DNA of 64,000 bases. It comes from Stemphylium vesicarium (taxonomy: Eukaryota; Ascomycota; Dothideomycetes; Pleosporales; Pleosporaceae). Under the pieces are notes generated by a model. The model ran no database searches, was not told the DNA's origin, and saw only the letters and a list, made by a program, of their open reading frames with translations. The stretch lies in NCBI GenBank assembly GCA_004380135.1, contig QXCR01000108.1, forward strand, positions 1-64,000. The letters run 5' to 3'. The position numbers and the translations under genes are program-made. Below are positions 10,952-21,900 of this stretch, one piece after another; within the stretch, counting starts at the first letter, position 1, and each line of letters opens with the position of its first letter.

Positions 10952-12690
10952 CTATGAGCCGTCACTAGAGTATCCTTCGTCAAGTTCATCCTCATCTTGG
11001 CTTATGTCATAGGTCTCTTCTTCTACAGTGGTGTATCCATCGTCATCGCTGCTCGCATCATCGCTTGGTACGTAACTTCCCTCGTCGGAACTACTTGTGT
11101 AGCGATCCCAATCGCTTTCATCTTCGTCGGAGACAAGTCGTTCCAACTCGTCGGTACGAATGATCAATCGAGCCAATGGTCGAGACAGTGGACTGGGTGA
11201 GCGCGCGCGTCTTGGTACCGTATTCTCTCTCGACAACTCCGGGATGATTTTCGAGCGAGGGGGCTTTCGTGACGTAGAAGGTGTATCGGAGACTCTCTTG
11301 TTGGGCGGCTCGAGGGATTTGGCTCTCCTCCGTTGCTCGGATCGATAGCCATCCGGGGTGAGCAAGGTATGGGGCTTTGGATGCGAGCGAACATGCGTGA
11401 TCCATCTGCATATTTCAGGTTTTACCCGATCGTATACCCATTTGCGCATGTTCTCGATCACCATACGCAATGCGAAGACACCCCAAGTAAGCTCCAATGA
11501 AGTTGCCCAAATGCAGCGCATTTCAATGTTGTGGCTGGTCTAGCGGATGTTAGCCACGCACGACGCTTGTATGGTAACGATCGTACTCACTGGGTGTCGG
11601 AATGTGAGCCAAAACCGGACGCTTGGACCCACGCACGTAAACGAGAAGATGACCAGAGCGTCATTACTCGGTCCATTTACCCTCTCAGCCAGCTTTTCTC
11701 TCATGATAAGCGCTTCAGCAGACGCGTTTGCAGCTTGGCAGTAACAAAACTCTGCCCCATCACGCTTCCACGTGCTGGTTTTGACTTCGATGACAGCCCA
11801 GGGAAAGCATGTCAGGTCTGCAGCACCTACCAATTTCGAGTTCTCGGGGTTCCAGTTCAACAGAGTAGATGTCGGTGACGAGATCAGGCCTCCTCCGGAT
11901 GCCTTTCGAAGTTCGCTAAGGACAGGAAGCGTGAAATTCTCGACTTTCGGGTCAAAGCGGTGCGAGCTTGACATCTTGAATGCGGGATCGATGATGGGAA
12001 ATGAATAGGTAATATCCGGTTTCGGTCCAGTGCGCACCTTAATTCTCAAATCCTTCCTCAGTAGGGATTCGCTCCAAAGAACATCAGCATGCCTATAACA
12101 AAGTGAGCTTGCGATTTCCCGAGTGTCATCGTGCTGCTTACAGTTCCCATCGATTAAACAAATATCTGGAAGGAGTCAATGAAGAGGCTTTGGAACTGTT
12201 GCAAATGTGCATACCTGTACTCGTCCGGGGTGCCATGTACCTCCATATATGTTTTGAAGAACTCTGCTCGTAGAAACGTTGCCCAGTTGGGCTCCATTTC
12301 GTTCCTCTCGCGCAGACTTATCGCCAACTCCTTGACTCTCAGACAACCGTTCAGTACGTTCTCAGTCTCTACTGCCAATTTGTCTTCGCCAAAGCTCTTC
12401 TCGGGAAGATATTCATCTTTACTTGAAAAGGGTTTCAGAGTCCATCTTGATGCCGATGCAGTAGCTCCATCTTGCCCTGAACGTTGAAACGCCTCAAGTT
12501 CGGCGACAATCATCTTTCTGCTACTCTTTGGAACTTTTGTATGCATGAGTCTCATCTGCCAGCGTATGGGACGAAGCCATTTAGGTAAAGAATCTTTTGT
12601 GTGGACATTCTCGTAGAAGTACACGTTCTCATTTTCCAATATCTTCCGGTTCAACTTGGGCTTTTTAGTACCTTTATTGGGGGAAGGCAT
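10952..12690 (-). CDS. PD-(D/E)XK nuclease-like protein, four exons
   Basis: Exons (minus strand): 12690-12215, 12165-12142, 12092-11591 and 11539-10952, giving 529 residues. Introns are 49, 49 and 51 bases with GTATGC, GTAAGC and GTGAGT donors. The 24-base second exon (coding YLFNRWE) is needed to keep frame. The N-terminus is basic. The centre resembles fungal PD-(D/E)XK nuclease-like proteins: KPDITYSF gives a candidate acid at D193, and AADLTCFPWAVIEVK gives D259, E269 and K271, spaced like a D-x9-E-x-K core. The last 130 residues are Arg/Ser/Pro-rich, then strongly acidic (SDEDESDWD, SQDEDELDEG). Substrate and role are unknown; nuclease activity is inferred from the motif only. The frame is intact although the neighbours are decayed. 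Confidence 0.72.
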
Positions 12691-13604
12691 GTCTTGATGG
12701 CTCTTTGAGGCTTGATTGCTTGGGTTGTACGGAAGTAGGCGGTAGTAGGCAAGGCTTCAGGCCACGTTAGCGACTGACAGCTGTGGTAAAACGAAAAATG
12801 TATCTAATAGACGTAGTTCTTCGTGGCCATGTTCTAATAGTCCCTTTTTCTGTGTGTACTGGGAAGGATCAGGAGGCTGCGGCGCAGCACTTCGATTCGG
12901 CGAGGCTGAAACAGCGTCGGCGAAGCACCTGCCCAATTCAACCTCCGCGCTCTCGCCCCCACGTTGCAGGAGTAACAGCATCGGTTTCGGTTTCGGAATC
13001 GTCGTCATTTCACCCACCGGTAGCCCATCTATCGCGTGCTGTGCAAGCTCTAACCGAGATGTTTGAAACATGGGGTAGTGTCATGTCAAAGTGAAGGAGA
13101 AGGATGACGTTCCGCCACGGGAATCGGCTTTCCTCTCCAGCCTGCTGTTCTATCACCAGTAACATGCAACGTCTGTATGCTGTAGGTTTCGGAGGGTTCG
13201 CGGCGACGGCGCTGTGAGGTTGATGACGATTGAGCTATTGCGTTGCGTAGGGCGTCGGCAAAGCCAGCTGTGTGCTTAGCTGTTAGTAGAGAGCGTCTTG
13301 ATAAATAGGGCTACTTACTCTGAGACCGCGCACCGATAGCACAATTCGCGCTCGTCCATGCCTGAAGTCGCTGTCGCGATTAATGTCGCAGGGTGGGATA
13401 AGCTAGCGCGGACCCTAAGGGCTAGTACCGCTGCTTTAGCAGTAGCGCTTACAAAGTGGTTTGTTTTTAGTGTTCGATCAGCCTATGGAGTGTTGGTGGC
13501 TGTACTCCTTAGACCTTGGCGGACAGTAATGTGTGCTAAAGACTGCATTAAGAAAGGGCGCTAAGCAGTCTAGATCACCGAATACAGGAAAATTAAGGGA
13601 ATTT
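12691..13604. other. Intergenic, nothing supported
   Basis: Promoter side of the minus-strand nuclease-like gene, then sequence with short frames on both strands. None resembles a known protein. Confidence 0.4.
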
Positions 13605-13721
13605 GTGGCAGTCGCAAGGGTGAAAACAAGGCTTTCCGTTCGCTCAGCCCTATTTAAGCAAGATACCGGCGGATTAGTAGTTAGGTGGGTGACCACTAGC
13701 GAATCCCCGCTGTTGTATGTT
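13605..13721 (+). rRNA. 5S rRNA-derived copy, probably a pseudogene
   Basis: From about 13616 the plus strand follows filamentous-fungal 5S rRNA as I remember it. The landmarks in order are GGCTTTCCGTTCGCTCAGCC, GTAGTTAGGTGGGTGACCAC and GCGAATCCCCGCTGTTGTA, then TGT and a T-run that could terminate RNA polymerase III. Total length from the nominal 5' end is about 117 bases, close to the usual 118-120. The first 12 or so bases do not match ACATACGACCAT and cannot pair with the 3' end TTGTATGT, so helix I is lost. Several internal differences look like C-to-T or G-to-A changes (for example ACCACTAGCG for ACCACCAGCG). Fungal 5S genes are often dispersed as single copies. This one is likely a degenerate copy. 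Confidence 0.72.
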
Positions 13722-14248
13722 TTTGCCAATTCTTTTTTGCCGAAGCCATGGAGGGAGCGCGGACGACGCTTGTTTTTGGCCCAGAATGAAAAGTTGATAA
13801 GACAGGATCGGGCTGAAGGGTAATGTGTGGTGGAGCTTTGGTGTTATTGCATACAGGCTACAGGCATGGATAGCGACGATGTCATCAAACGGAGAACCAA
13901 GAGTCATGAGAAGATGTTGAAATATCTTGACTGAGCGTTTGTCCGTTATATGAGCGAGTGGTGATGGTCGTTTGGGCTCTTGACATGATGATCTAGGCCA
14001 AGGAGATTTCACATAACGGACGGCGAGTAAGATACTTGCCTACCTCCACAGAGAGGTTTAATGCCGGTCGACAGTTGCGTCAAAATTATTTGAAAACGAT
14101 ACGAATCTAAAATATACCACTCGGTGAGTTCCCGCCCCCACGCTCACTTTCCTCCTCACCCCTTCGCGCTGAATACGCATTTTCACTCAGTACCACCACT
14201 TTTAAAAAGCCCTCTCAGTCTGGCAATCAACAATTACTGTTTTCCCGT
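13722..14248. other. Intergenic, nothing supported
   Basis: Flank of the 5S copy and 3' region of the transporter gene. No gene-like frame. Confidence 0.45.
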
Positions 14249-15496
14249 CTATTCCATATCGGGCTCCATTAGTGCCGGTTTTGCCCTCGCTGCTAGATGA
14301 TGAACGTAGAAGCGGAGGACAGCGATCAACAGCGCTCCTGCAAGCATGGTGACGCCTGCAAATATCTTCAGGTAAGTGTATTCGCCATCGTTAGCTTCCA
14401 CAAGCTCACCCGCGATGGGGCTTCCTGTAAGAACACCAATAGAGATGAAGAAATAGAGTATGCCAGTGCGGTGTCCAATTTCCGCAGGAGGCGAAACCTC
14501 TACCACCAGGGCAGGTGTCAACGAGACGTAGCTTCCGAAGAAGAAACCGAAAAATGCCGCGAAGCTGAGGGTGGCTGCGTGATTATGTCCAGGTAGCCAG
14601 AGCGCCAACGTAAGAATGGCGGAGACCAGTGTGCAGATCATCATCATGTTGAAGCGGCCGAAAGAATCTGCGAGGAATCCCGGGAGAATCCGCCCGAATA
14701 CGCTCACGGCGTTGAGCACGGCTATCGCGTAAATCGACAACTCAAAAGACATCCCTAGGGATTGCGCGGCTGAGGGAAGGAAATTGAATGGAAGGAATAA
14801 CCCAAATCCGAACAATGTCATTGACACACAAAGCAGGGCAAATCTCTTGTCTTTCAACGGCGTCATGTATGTATGGATGTAGAATGGGGTTGGGGCGTGA
14901 GCCCTGTTTGAGCGGATCGTGGCCGCGGATACAGCCACTCCGAACAGGATGATGAAAGCAACCGCACGCATGGTCCATCCGAATCCGACTTGAGGAATGA
15001 GACGGTTGACCATGACAGGAAAGGTAACACCACCAATCGAGGAGCCAGAGGTGGCAATACCGTATGCAGTGGCCCTCCGCACTTTCCACCAGGTCGCAAG
15101 AGCGCCCAGAGTACCATACACGACAGCACTTGCGCCAATTGCGCTGCATACCGCTTGAGCCAGGAAAACCTGGTAGAATTTCGTAGAGATCGAAGTCATC
15201 ACGAGGCCGAAAACTTGTGCAAGGCCACCAGTAATGAGAAGCCAGCGAGGTCCATAGCCGTCGAAGATTTTGCCGAGAACAATGCCGGCACTGTAGATCA
15301 AACACTGCTGAACTGATGCGATCCATGCGATTGCTGATGGCGAGTAATTCCGAAGAAGGGTTTGTTCGTAGTACGACTGAAACACTCCCAGTGAATTGAT
15401 CCAGCCAAAAGTAATAAAGATAGCCCACCAAGCTCCAAAGGTCGAGAGCCAGGCTCGTTGGCCGCCATCGATCGGCCAATTGGGTGCTTCTTTCAT
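14249..15496 (-). CDS. MFS monocarboxylate-type transporter
   Basis: One exon, 415 residues, starting at the ATG of MKEAPNWPIDGG. The frame is open to 15607, but the extra 37 residues are low in similarity and the internal start fits the family. About twelve hydrophobic segments alternate with short loops. The N-terminal DGGQRAWLSTFGAW and the loop GKIFDGYGPRWLLITGG are typical of fungal monocarboxylate-transporter (SLC16-like) proteins, as is GRILPGFLADSFGRFN in the second half. It should sit in the plasma membrane and move a small organic acid or related solute. The substrate cannot be told from sequence. No neighbouring metabolic gene suggests one. Confidence 0.88.
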   Translation of the reverse strand: MKEAPNWPIDGGQRAWLSTFGAWWAIFITFGWINSLGVFQSYYEQTLLRNYSPSAIAWIASVQQCLIYSAGIVLGKIFDGYGPRWLLITGGLAQVFGLVMTSISTKFYQVFLAQAVCSAIGASAVVYGTLGALATWWKVRRATAYGIATSGSSIGGVTFPVMVNRLIPQVGFGWTMRAVAFIILFGVAVSAATIRSNRAHAPTPFYIHTYMTPLKDKRFALLCVSMTLFGFGLFLPFNFLPSAAQSLGMSFELSIYAIAVLNAVSVFGRILPGFLADSFGRFNMMMICTLVSAILTLALWLPGHNHAATLSFAAFFGFFFGSYVSLTPALVVEVSPPAEIGHRTGILYFFISIGVLTGSPIAGELVEANDGEYTYLKIFAGVTMLAGALLIAVLRFYVHHLAARAKPALMEPDME

Positions 15497-16973
15497 TGCC
15501 ACGATGCTGAGCGGTGATATGCTATGAGAAAATATATGAGGAAATGATTGATGCGTGATTAAGTGACTTGAACAATGAGAAATGGGGCGACATGGTAACT
15601 TTAACACAATACTGACTCTCTTAGAAATAGCAGCAAAACACTATGGCGATACTTGTGGGATTAACGCTGACAAACAGTGCAGCTTACAAACCAAGCAACA
15701 CAGGTCAGGTCGTACAACGCTTAATTCCTGCAACTTTAAGTTCAAGCGTTGCCAACGCTGGTAAGACTTGGCGGGGCTGTGGGTACGTGCATACAGATGC
15801 GTACTATTCAAGTTACTCGCCGTTGGTATATGGATCCCAGTCATCCTTTGAACCGCGCCTTAAGGCTGATTGAGCGGAGGTAGTCTGTGTGATTAGCCTA
15901 GTTATCGCGTAACCCTATGTATGGTTCTGATCAGGTGTTGAACTTGGTTTCTAAGGCGCAGTTAAATTTTTTAACTTATGCCCTGTTAGGGACGGGTCAT
16001 ACAAGCGACCATGACTTTTGTGCGCTCTCTGGCCGCAACTGTGGCGGTTGTTGTCGTGGGCGTCATCGTACGCAACGTCCATGTACGAGCTGCATGTGGG
16101 ACAAACACTGACTTCTTACATGTACCTTTAGTCCCAGAATCGGATGGATGTTGCTAGCCATTGCCTTGTGGACCAGATTGGTGAAGATCTGGCGAGCATG
16201 TTTGGCGGTGACCGGGCGTCAGCGAGTGCGGAGGTGTCAAAACCCTGCCTGATGCTCAACAGTTGCTTGTGAAGAATGCATATTATCGCTCGTTGAGATC
16301 TGTCTGGCTTATGGTACGCCCTTTTCTGCTTCTGGACTAATATCAGCTGACAGCTGCAGTTCGTGGTGATCGCAGGCTTATCGTTCATCGCGAATTCCTT
16401 TCTCCGTCCGCACCATTTGAGCGATACGCCCAGAGCCGCAGTTCTCAGGGTTGAAGCACGGATCAGCAGCGAATGATGGTACACCTATGACAAGACTGAA
16501 CAGGATGACATAACGGCCTTGAACACGATGTCGCACGGCGTAGAACAAGAAATGTACCTATCTTTACAGGCAAGTCTGATCTCAAATGGCAATCACGTCA
16601 AAATTTCGAATTGCAGTACTCACCATACATTCCCACCGGGATTGTGGACGGTATGCGCCGGGATATTGCGTAGGGGCTGTGGCAACACGTCCAGGTCTCC
16701 AGTCATCCGAATTCGAGCTGCATGCACCATCACGACTACGCGACTGGAAGAAGAAGAATGCGCATTAATACGTAGATTCCAAAGTATGCTATGGATTTAT
16801 GAGTAAAACTTACATTTAGCATGGAAAAATGAAGGTCTCTCGTCCCAAAACCAATTTTTGTTTCCGGGCGAGCGCTGCCGAACCGTGTGCGCCGAAATGC
16901 AAAAGAAGGGCCAAATATGCTTGAATGTGCAACCTGAGATAACTAGTCGTGAACATTCGTTCGGGCTTCGCGT
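15497..16973. other. Intergenic region of about 1.5 kb
   Basis: Promoter of the minus-strand transporter at its left edge and the 3' flank of the Prp3 gene at its right edge. Short frames on both strands, no recognisable domain and no repeat that I could define. Confidence 0.4.
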
Positions 16974-18506
16974 TTATTCAATGCTCTTGGCGAGAGCCCA
17001 CAAGCTGTCTAGCTTAGCGCGACCGAGTGTCTCACGAGCCTCGCCAGCGGTTTCGCAGACTCTCGATCCCCATTTGCGGAAGGAGCGCTCCTTGATCTCA
17101 CCTTCGAAGATGAGTGAGCACTTGTTGGATGAGTGGTCCTTAATATCTCCAGTATCGGTGACAGGCCTTAGCCATTGTGGATCCGAGGCTTGCTTCTCGG
17201 CTTGGTTTTCCGTAGGCGGACCATTCTCATGCCACTTGATGCGGTGAAGCATGAGCTTCTTGTACTTGTTGATTGCGTATGCGCCTCCCTCGACCACGAC
17301 CAGGTTGAGCTCAGGGTTGAACAGGGTAATACCAGTGAGCGCATGCTCTTTCGCGTTGTTGTCGATCTGGAAGCGATGCTTTCCGTATGCGAGCGTATTG
17401 ATCTTGAAGACGCACATGTACAATCCTTTTTGCGCATCCTTCTCTTGGTTGGCCGCAAGCTTGGCTTGTCTCTCTTCCTTGGTCAATTTGCGACCTTCGT
17501 TCGCTTCGATGTGGTCGTCGTGACGCTGCTGAATCTGTGATTCGACAAGCATCTCGACAGCTGTGGGGTCTGCGATTGCCTGTTCTCCCATGACACGCAT
17601 CATGTTTCCACGCTTGACCTTGGGTGGTGGAGGCGGCTCCAGACCAAGACGAATCTTCGCTTGATGTTCCTTGAGGTCGGCGGCACGGCGCATCCTGCGC
17701 AGCTTCTGGGTTTCCTTGGTGGTGAGATACATGGGCTTGACCTGGACCAAACGCTGGTCCTGGGGCGCTTTGAGCAGAGGTGGATGTTGGACGTAGAGTG
17801 TGATGATGGAATCGTCAGTCTCGACTTTGACCTTGGACGGGTCGTCAATGCAGTCGTAGGTGGGCTCTGCCAGGATGCCTTCGTCCCACCATTCGATCTC
17901 TGGAGGAGGCTGTACCAAGAAGCCGCGCTCGCTGTTCTCGTCGAGACCGGCACGGCGCGCTTGAATGGCCAATGTCTTCTTGATTTCTTCCAATCGTCGC
18001 TGTGCGCGTAGCTTGGAGGCCTGATCGAGATACTTTCCGTGTTCATTGAAAGAAAGGACACGGGGGCCCCTCTTCTTCGCGAGAGCGGCGGTCTTGGGGT
18101 CGAAGTATGGGTTCTCCAGCTCTTCATCTTGTGATTGCTTCTGCTTCAGCGCGACCGGTTTAGGTTTTGTATCAACTTTAGGCGTCTCCGACCGGCGATT
18201 GCCCAGCGTTGTCGCAAAGCGCGGGCCTGTGGAATCGGGTGTGGGGGGCTTGGCTGCTGCTGAACCAGCCTTCAGTGCCTCCATCCTCGCCTTCATTGCC
18301 GCTAGCTTGTCCTGAACCGCGTCGCTTGCGCCAGCCGCTGGCGGAGGGGGAGTCGATGCGGCGGCTGGCTTCGCGAAACGGGCAGCAATCTCAGCGGCCT
18401 TTGCTTTGGCTTTGGCTTTTGCGGCTTCGACGGCGTCTGATGGCTTCGCGCGCTTGATGTCGCCATTGGGGCCCTGACCTTCAGGATAAGGGCGCTTCTC
18501 CGCCAT
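16974..18506 (-). CDS. PRP3: U4/U6 small nuclear ribonucleoprotein Prp3
   Basis: One exon, 510 residues from the ATG of MAEKRPYPEG; an upstream in-frame ATG at 18536 is less likely. Prp3 binds the U4/U6 snRNA duplex in the tri-snRNP and is needed for spliceosome assembly in the nucleus. The first 130 residues are Ala/Lys/Pro-rich and low in complexity. The PRP3 domain follows from about ENPYFDPKTAALAKKRGPR and includes WWDEGILAEPTYDCI. The C-terminal DUF1115 region begins near GLYMCVFKINTLAYGKHRFQ and includes TGITLFNPELNLVVVEGG and KLMLHRIKWHEN. Length and domain order match the family. The gene is head to head with the A190 gene, 416 bases apart. Confidence 0.95.
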   Translation of the reverse strand: MAEKRPYPEGQGPNGDIKRAKPSDAVEAAKAKAKAKAAEIAARFAKPAAASTPPPPAAGASDAVQDKLAAMKARMEALKAGSAAAKPPTPDSTGPRFATTLGNRRSETPKVDTKPKPVALKQKQSQDEELENPYFDPKTAALAKKRGPRVLSFNEHGKYLDQASKLRAQRRLEEIKKTLAIQARRAGLDENSERGFLVQPPPEIEWWDEGILAEPTYDCIDDPSKVKVETDDSIITLYVQHPPLLKAPQDQRLVQVKPMYLTTKETQKLRRMRRAADLKEHQAKIRLGLEPPPPPKVKRGNMMRVMGEQAIADPTAVEMLVESQIQQRHDDHIEANEGRKLTKEERQAKLAANQEKDAQKGLYMCVFKINTLAYGKHRFQIDNNAKEHALTGITLFNPELNLVVVEGGAYAINKYKKLMLHRIKWHENGPPTENQAEKQASDPQWLRPVTDTGDIKDHSSNKCSLIFEGEIKERSFRKWGSRVCETAGEARETLGRAKLDSLWALAKSIE

Positions 18507-18922
18507 GGTCATGATGGATGGTGGTGATATGGTCAAGTCGGTCGTGTGAGGATGCGGAGTTTCGGGGGTGAGGTTGTGCTAGCGCAAAATCGTTGCCGGG
18601 TCGCTGGGGATCGGGCTCAAGCAGATGGTTTGCTAGGTCTGTTCCACATAGAATGCCACACGTGAATGCCGGCAAGATATTGAAAGCGAGTGGGGCGCGA
18701 CGGTGGTGAGGATGACAGTCAGTGGCTTTACTGCGGAGTGACGCGAAATGGACGCTGTAGCCTGGTAAGCGTCTTGGCGTGCATGCCGGCTAAACCCTGG
18801 GCGAACTTTTCTGGTCCCGAAAAAACTCCCCGCAAGTTTCGCGCTGCTTGCGAACAACACGACGAACGCCTTTGCGCGCGCATAGCTTCGATAATAGGCG
18901 CAGTAGTCAAAGAGGCGCCGCC
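18507..18922. promoter_or_regulatory. Shared promoter region of Prp3 and A190 genes
   Basis: The 416 bases between two divergent start codons must hold both promoters. I see no canonical TATA box. The pairing joins a splicing factor with an RNA polymerase I subunit, both growth-linked. Confidence 0.6.
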
Positions 18923-21900
18923 ATGAATACCCATCAGCCTACTTCCTCGGCCATTAATGGCGTCGAGTTTGGCTTTCTTACGACAAATGATATCAAGTCG
19001 CTCTCGGTGAAGCGCATAACGAACCCGACCACCTTCGATTCGCTGCTTCACCCAGTACCTGGAGGTCTACACGATGCAGCACTGGGTGCTTTCTTGGACA
19101 ACCCGTGAGCTTCATCAGGCTCTCAAAATCTCTATCCATTTCGCTGACAATTTCCAAGATGCGGAACATGCGGTCTCACCGGCTTCCTAGGCTGCCCAGG
19201 CCACTGCGGTCACATCGAACTGCCTGTACCCGTATACCACCTCACATTCATGGACCAGCTGTTGCGACTACTCCGAGGAAAATGCGCATACTGCCACCAT
19301 CTCAAGCTTCCCCGTGTCCAGATCAACGAATTCGTCTCCAAGCTTCGATTAATAAGATGCGGATTAGTGCAGGAATCAAACGACATGCACGAGCACATCA
19401 ATATGGAGAAGGGCAAGACCAGCAAACAGACTGCCGACGATTCCGAGGATGATGATGACGACAACGACGACATCATCTCACAGCGGAACAACTACGTGAA
19501 GAAGTGCATGAAGCGAGCGGGCATCTCAAAGCACGATGCTAGAATAGCGCGCGACAAGAACGAAGCCATTTCCGACGCGCGGCGACAGGTGATTAAAGAG
19601 TTTTACGCAGACCTCGTCAAGCGCAGGACTTGCGGCAACTGCCAGGGCATCAGTCCGACGTACCGCAAGGACCGCGGTATCAAGATCTTCCGCAAGGCAC
19701 TGAGTCAGAAGGATAAAACCAAGATGGCTCAAGCAGAGAAGCGCATCCAAAACCCACTCGATGTCCTCACCCGACGAGATGCGAAGGCGAAGAAGCAACA
19801 CGTACATGCAGATGAGGGTGTGGCAGACTTGGACCCAGTTTCCGAGGAGGATGAAGGCATCGATATGGAAGACATACAACAGGCCGACGGCTCGCTCGTT
19901 GCAACAGAGTCACGTATGGCCCGGAAAACAAAGCCCACAGCCGAGACCGAGGAAGCCGCGCAAGAGTACGTAAACTCGACGGAAATCAAGGCGGCCATGA
20001 CCCTGCTCTTCGAGAACGAGTCCGAGATGATGCGATTGCTTTACAGCCCATATGGAACCAAGTCCCTCGTCGATGTGAGCGCCGACATGTTCTTCACCCA
20101 AGCCGTAATCGTTCCACCCAACAAGTTCAGGCCGGAAGACAAGACGGGCGACTCCATTGCTGAATCGGCCAAGAACAAGCTCTACAAGGGCATCCTCGAA
20201 GCTTGCGAGACCATCCGCCAGATCAGCCACGAGATGCAGGGCCGACCCAACGAGCTAGGATACAGACAGCGAAATTTCGACGACATGCAAACACAGTTTG
20301 TGAACCTGCAGGGTGCGGTGAACGCGCTCATCGATCGCGATGCCAACCCCGTACAGGGCCGCGCTGCGGTAACAAACGCCGACGGAATCAAGCAGGGTCT
20401 CGAGAAAAAGGAGGGTCTCTTCCGAAAGAATATGATGGGAAAGCGTGTCAACTTCGCCGCGCGAAGTGTCATCTCGCCCGACCCTAATATCGAGACCAAC
20501 GAGATTGGTGTCCCTCCGGTATTTGCCATCAAACTCACCTACCCCGAGCCAGTCACCAACCACAACTTTTACGACCTCAAGGAAGCGGTATTGAACGGTC
20601 CCGACAAGTGGCCCGGTGCGCATGCCATCGAGAACGAATTCGGACAGGTCATTTCTTTGAGGAAGAAGAACTACGAGGAGCGATTAGCACTAGCTAACCA
20701 GCTTCTGGCACCTTCCAACTCCTACTCCAACGGAGCAAGAAATAAGAAGGTACATCGTCACCTGAACAATGGCGATGTGGTCATCATGAACCGACAACCG
20801 ACACTGCACAAGCCTTCTATGATGGCCCACCGAGCTCGTGTCCTACCAGGAGAGAAGACGATCCGCATGCACTACGCCAACTGTAACACGTACAACGCCG
20901 ACTTTGACGGTGACGAAATGAACATGCATTTCCCCCAGAACGAGCTTGCTCGTGCGGAGGCTATGACCGTAGCGGATACCGATCATCAGTACTTGTCTGC
21001 AACTGCTGGAAAGCCTCTTCGTGGTCTCATTCAAGATCATATTTCCATGGGAGTTTGGCTTTCAAACAAAGACACCTTCTTTACAAAGGAAGAATACCAC
21101 CAGCTGCTATACTCTTGCTTGCGTCCGGAAGATGGACATACGACCTCGGGCAGGCTTGAGACTGTTATCCCCGCTGTTCTTAAGCCTCGCCCTATGTGGA
21201 CAGGCAAACAGATCATCACCACTGTCTTGAAGAACATCAAGCCTGCAGAGTACCAAGAGTTGACGCTTTCATCCAAGTCGTCCACGAACGGCAAGCTCTG
21301 GGGCGCGCACGCCGAGGAGCAGTTCGTCATAGTCAAAGACGGCGCACTCTTGACTGGCATCATGGACAAGGGCCAAATTGGACCTGCTGCAGGTGGTCTC
21401 ATCAACGGCATCTACGAAGCTTATGGCGAAACCATAGCTGGAAGAGCTTTGAGTATCATCGGACGACTACTTACCAAGATGCTACACATTCGCGCCTTCT
21501 CTTGTGGTGTTGAGGATCTGATTCTTACTGAAGAGGGAGAAAGGGCGAGATTGGAAGAGCTCCGCAAAGCAGAGAGGGCTGGATTTGAAGTGGCGTCCAA
21601 GTATGTCACTTTGGATGCCGAAAAGATCGATCCCACCAACCCAGAGCTGCGCCGACGACTCGAAGCGGTTTTGCGTGATGACACCAAGCAACACGGTCTT
21701 GATCTACTCACCAACACCGCTAACGGAAAGATTTCTTCTGGTGTTACCGCAGCCGTATTGCCCGACAAGCTCATCAAGCTGTTCCCCAAAAACCAAATGC
21801 AGGCTATGACAGGTTCTGGTGCGAAGGGTAGTATGGTCAACGCCAACCAAATTTCATGTAACCTTGGTCAACAAGTCTTGGAAGGTCGAAGAGTTCCGGT

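Noticed and set aside
13478..13729. Minus-strand frame over the 5S copy
   Set aside because: It is the complement of the 5S-like sequence and such reading frames are artefacts.
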